DNA from: an uncultured Actinomycetes bacterium
Lineage (GTDB): Bacteria; Actinomycetota; Acidimicrobiia; Acidimicrobiales; Microtrichaceae
Direction: 5' to 3'
DNA length: 5,419 nucleotides
Assembly: GCA_903941145.1 (NCBI GenBank)
Contig: CAJANQ010000546.1
Location: 1 to 5,419, forward strand
Positions within the stretch are counted from its first letter, which is position 1, and every line of letters begins with the position of its first letter. A program made the translations under genes and the position numbers. This document shows positions 4,507-5,419 of this stretch, one piece after another. The notes below the pieces were generated by a model. That model was not told the DNA's origin. It saw nothing but the letters and a program-made list of their open reading frames with translations, and did not search any database.

Positions 4507-5419
4507 CTAGCTGCGCAGCAGCGCAGCGGCGCACGGCACCTCGACGGGCGCACCCACCAGCTCGTCCGCTCCGCTTCGCAGGTCGACCTCGTCGACCGAG
4601 ATCGCCTGACCGCCGTGACCGAGCGTCTCGGCGATGGCCCGGTCGAGCGTGTCGCCCGCCCACGGGCCGGTCGGAGCACCGGCTGCAACCAGCAGCGACT
4701 CCACCTGGCCCTGCTCCGCGGCACGAGCGATCTCGGACAGGTCGACGACGACGTGGTCGTCGGACGTGTCGTGCACCCGACGCACCGCGGCGTAGCGCTC
4801 GGCCTCCAGCGCCGGCCGCGCGGCGCGGAACGCCAGGTCGTGCAGCTCCTTCAGCCCCCACCGGGCCGGGTCACCCAAGACCTGGCCGACGATGCACTCC
4901 GGCTGGCGGGTCACGCGGCGAAACGCGTCGACGTCCGGGCCGGTCGCGGCCACCACGACGGGGCTCCGGTCCGGACCGAGCGCGGTGCGGAGTCCTCGGT
5001 CGACGGCAGACAAGAACCGGACGAGCTCCTCGGCCTGTGGCGGGTCGTCCCCTCCGTGGCCGTGCAGCGGGCGGGTTCGCCCGAGCGGCGAGCGGGTGTG
5101 CGACTGCCGTTCGACGTCGTCGAGCGCGACCGCCGTGGCCTCGTCGCCCGGGACGCCCTCGAGCGGGAGCTCGGCGAACGTCGTGGGCGTCGCGGCAAAG
5201 AGTCGCACCCGGTGGGGGCTGAGCGACAGGACCGAGAACTGCTCGTCGCCGGCCGGGAGGGACAGCAGCTGGCGGACACGGAACCGGCTGCCGACCGTGA
5301 CCTCCTGGTCGAGCGGCAGCGGGACGCGGAACCGGCGATGGAACCCGGGCGCAGCAAAGAGGGCCAGGCCGAACGACTGGTGCAGCCAGAAGTCGAGCCG
5401 GCCGAGCAGCTCGCGGTGC
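4507..5419 (-). CDS. baeRF (bacterial archaeo-eukaryotic release factor-like) protein, partial
   Basis: The C-terminal 303 residues of a gene whose start lies beyond the right edge. Reading the minus strand from 5418, the frame is open without a stop to TAG at 4509-4507. The visible part begins HRELLGRLDFWLHQSFGLAL, then FAAPGFHRRFRVPLPL, then LLSLPAGDEQFSVLSLSPHRVRLFAATP. This layout, with the later ELVRFLSAVDRGLRTAL and PVVVAATGPDVDAFRRV segments, a WGLKELHDLAFRAA helix, and the end TLGHGGQAISVDEVDL...GAPVEVPCAAALLRS, matches baeRF proteins, probably family 3 or 7; subfamily not certain. These are distant relatives of eRF1/Pelota-type factors with suspected roles in ribosome rescue or termination, largely untested. 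Against a usual length of roughly 360-380 residues, some 60-80 N-terminal residues are missing. It converges on lemA with 38 bases between stops. Confidence 0.8.
   Translation of the reverse strand, partial: HRELLGRLDFWLHQSFGLALFAAPGFHRRFRVPLPLDQEVTVGSRFRVRQLLSLPAGDEQFSVLSLSPHRVRLFAATPTTFAELPLEGVPGDEATAVALDDVERQSHTRSPLGRTRPLHGHGGDDPPQAEELVRFLSAVDRGLRTALGPDRSPVVVAATGPDVDAFRRVTRQPECIVGQVLGDPARWGLKELHDLAFRAARPALEAERYAAVRRVHDTSDDHVVVDLSEIARAAEQGQVESLLVAAGAPTGPWAGDTLDRAIAETLGHGGQAISVDEVDLRSGADELVGAPVEVPCAAALLRS

Noticed and set aside
4606..4617. HGGQ in the baeRF protein as the peptidyl-hydrolysis GGQ motif
   Set aside because: It lies near the C-terminus in the segment that commonly reads LxHGG in these proteins, not in the domain position of the eRF1 GGQ loop; taken as coincidence.
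3752..4861. 369-residue minus-strand frame across lemA
   Set aside because: It overlaps lemA and the baeRF gene in a different frame and is rich in Arg/Gly/Pro; a shadow.

Overview
This is high-GC DNA (strongly GC-biased third codon positions) that reads as a chromosomal segment of an actinobacterium. The Thr-rich 'TTTT..AKPTTTTARPTTTAAP' tail of one protein, the GTG starts and a probable leaderless start would suit an Acidimicrobiia-type lineage, but that taxonomic placement is inference. No mobile element, tRNA, rRNA or CRISPR array was seen.

Layout: five protein genes lie in alternating orientation. (1) Bases 1-206 hold no supported gene but carry two strong inverted repeats and a ribosome binding site. 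(2) 207-1400 (+) encodes a secreted or lipid-anchored zinc metalloprotease of the leishmanolysin-like (M8, metzincin) type, with an Ig/PKD-like N-terminal domain. (3) A 14-bp perfect GC-rich hairpin at 1425-1457 separates it from the convergent gene at 1519-1956 (-), a small single-pass membrane protein with a Pro/Ala-rich N-terminus and a Thr-rich outer tail. (4) After a 134-bp divergent intergenic region, 2091-3839 (+) encodes a DUF2207 (YciQ-like) membrane protein, followed 74 bp later by a LemA family protein at 3914-4468 (+). These two look like one operon with a hairpin between them. (5) From the right edge, convergent with lemA, runs a partial gene, 4507 to beyond 5419 (-), for a bacterial archaeo-eukaryotic release-factor-like (baeRF) protein. 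Its frame stays open to the window end, so the internal GTG at 5208 is not its start.

Four of the five genes act at the cell envelope: the exported protease, the Thr-rich membrane protein, and the DUF2207/LemA pair, which recurs as neighbours in many bacteria without a settled function. The baeRF protein belongs to a translation-termination or ribosome-rescue-like superfamily. I see no convincing evidence of an entirely new system. The items most worth following are the DUF2207-LemA pair with its intercistronic hairpin, the intact metzincin site of the protease, the Thr-rich protein of unknown role, and the palindrome upstream of the protease gene.
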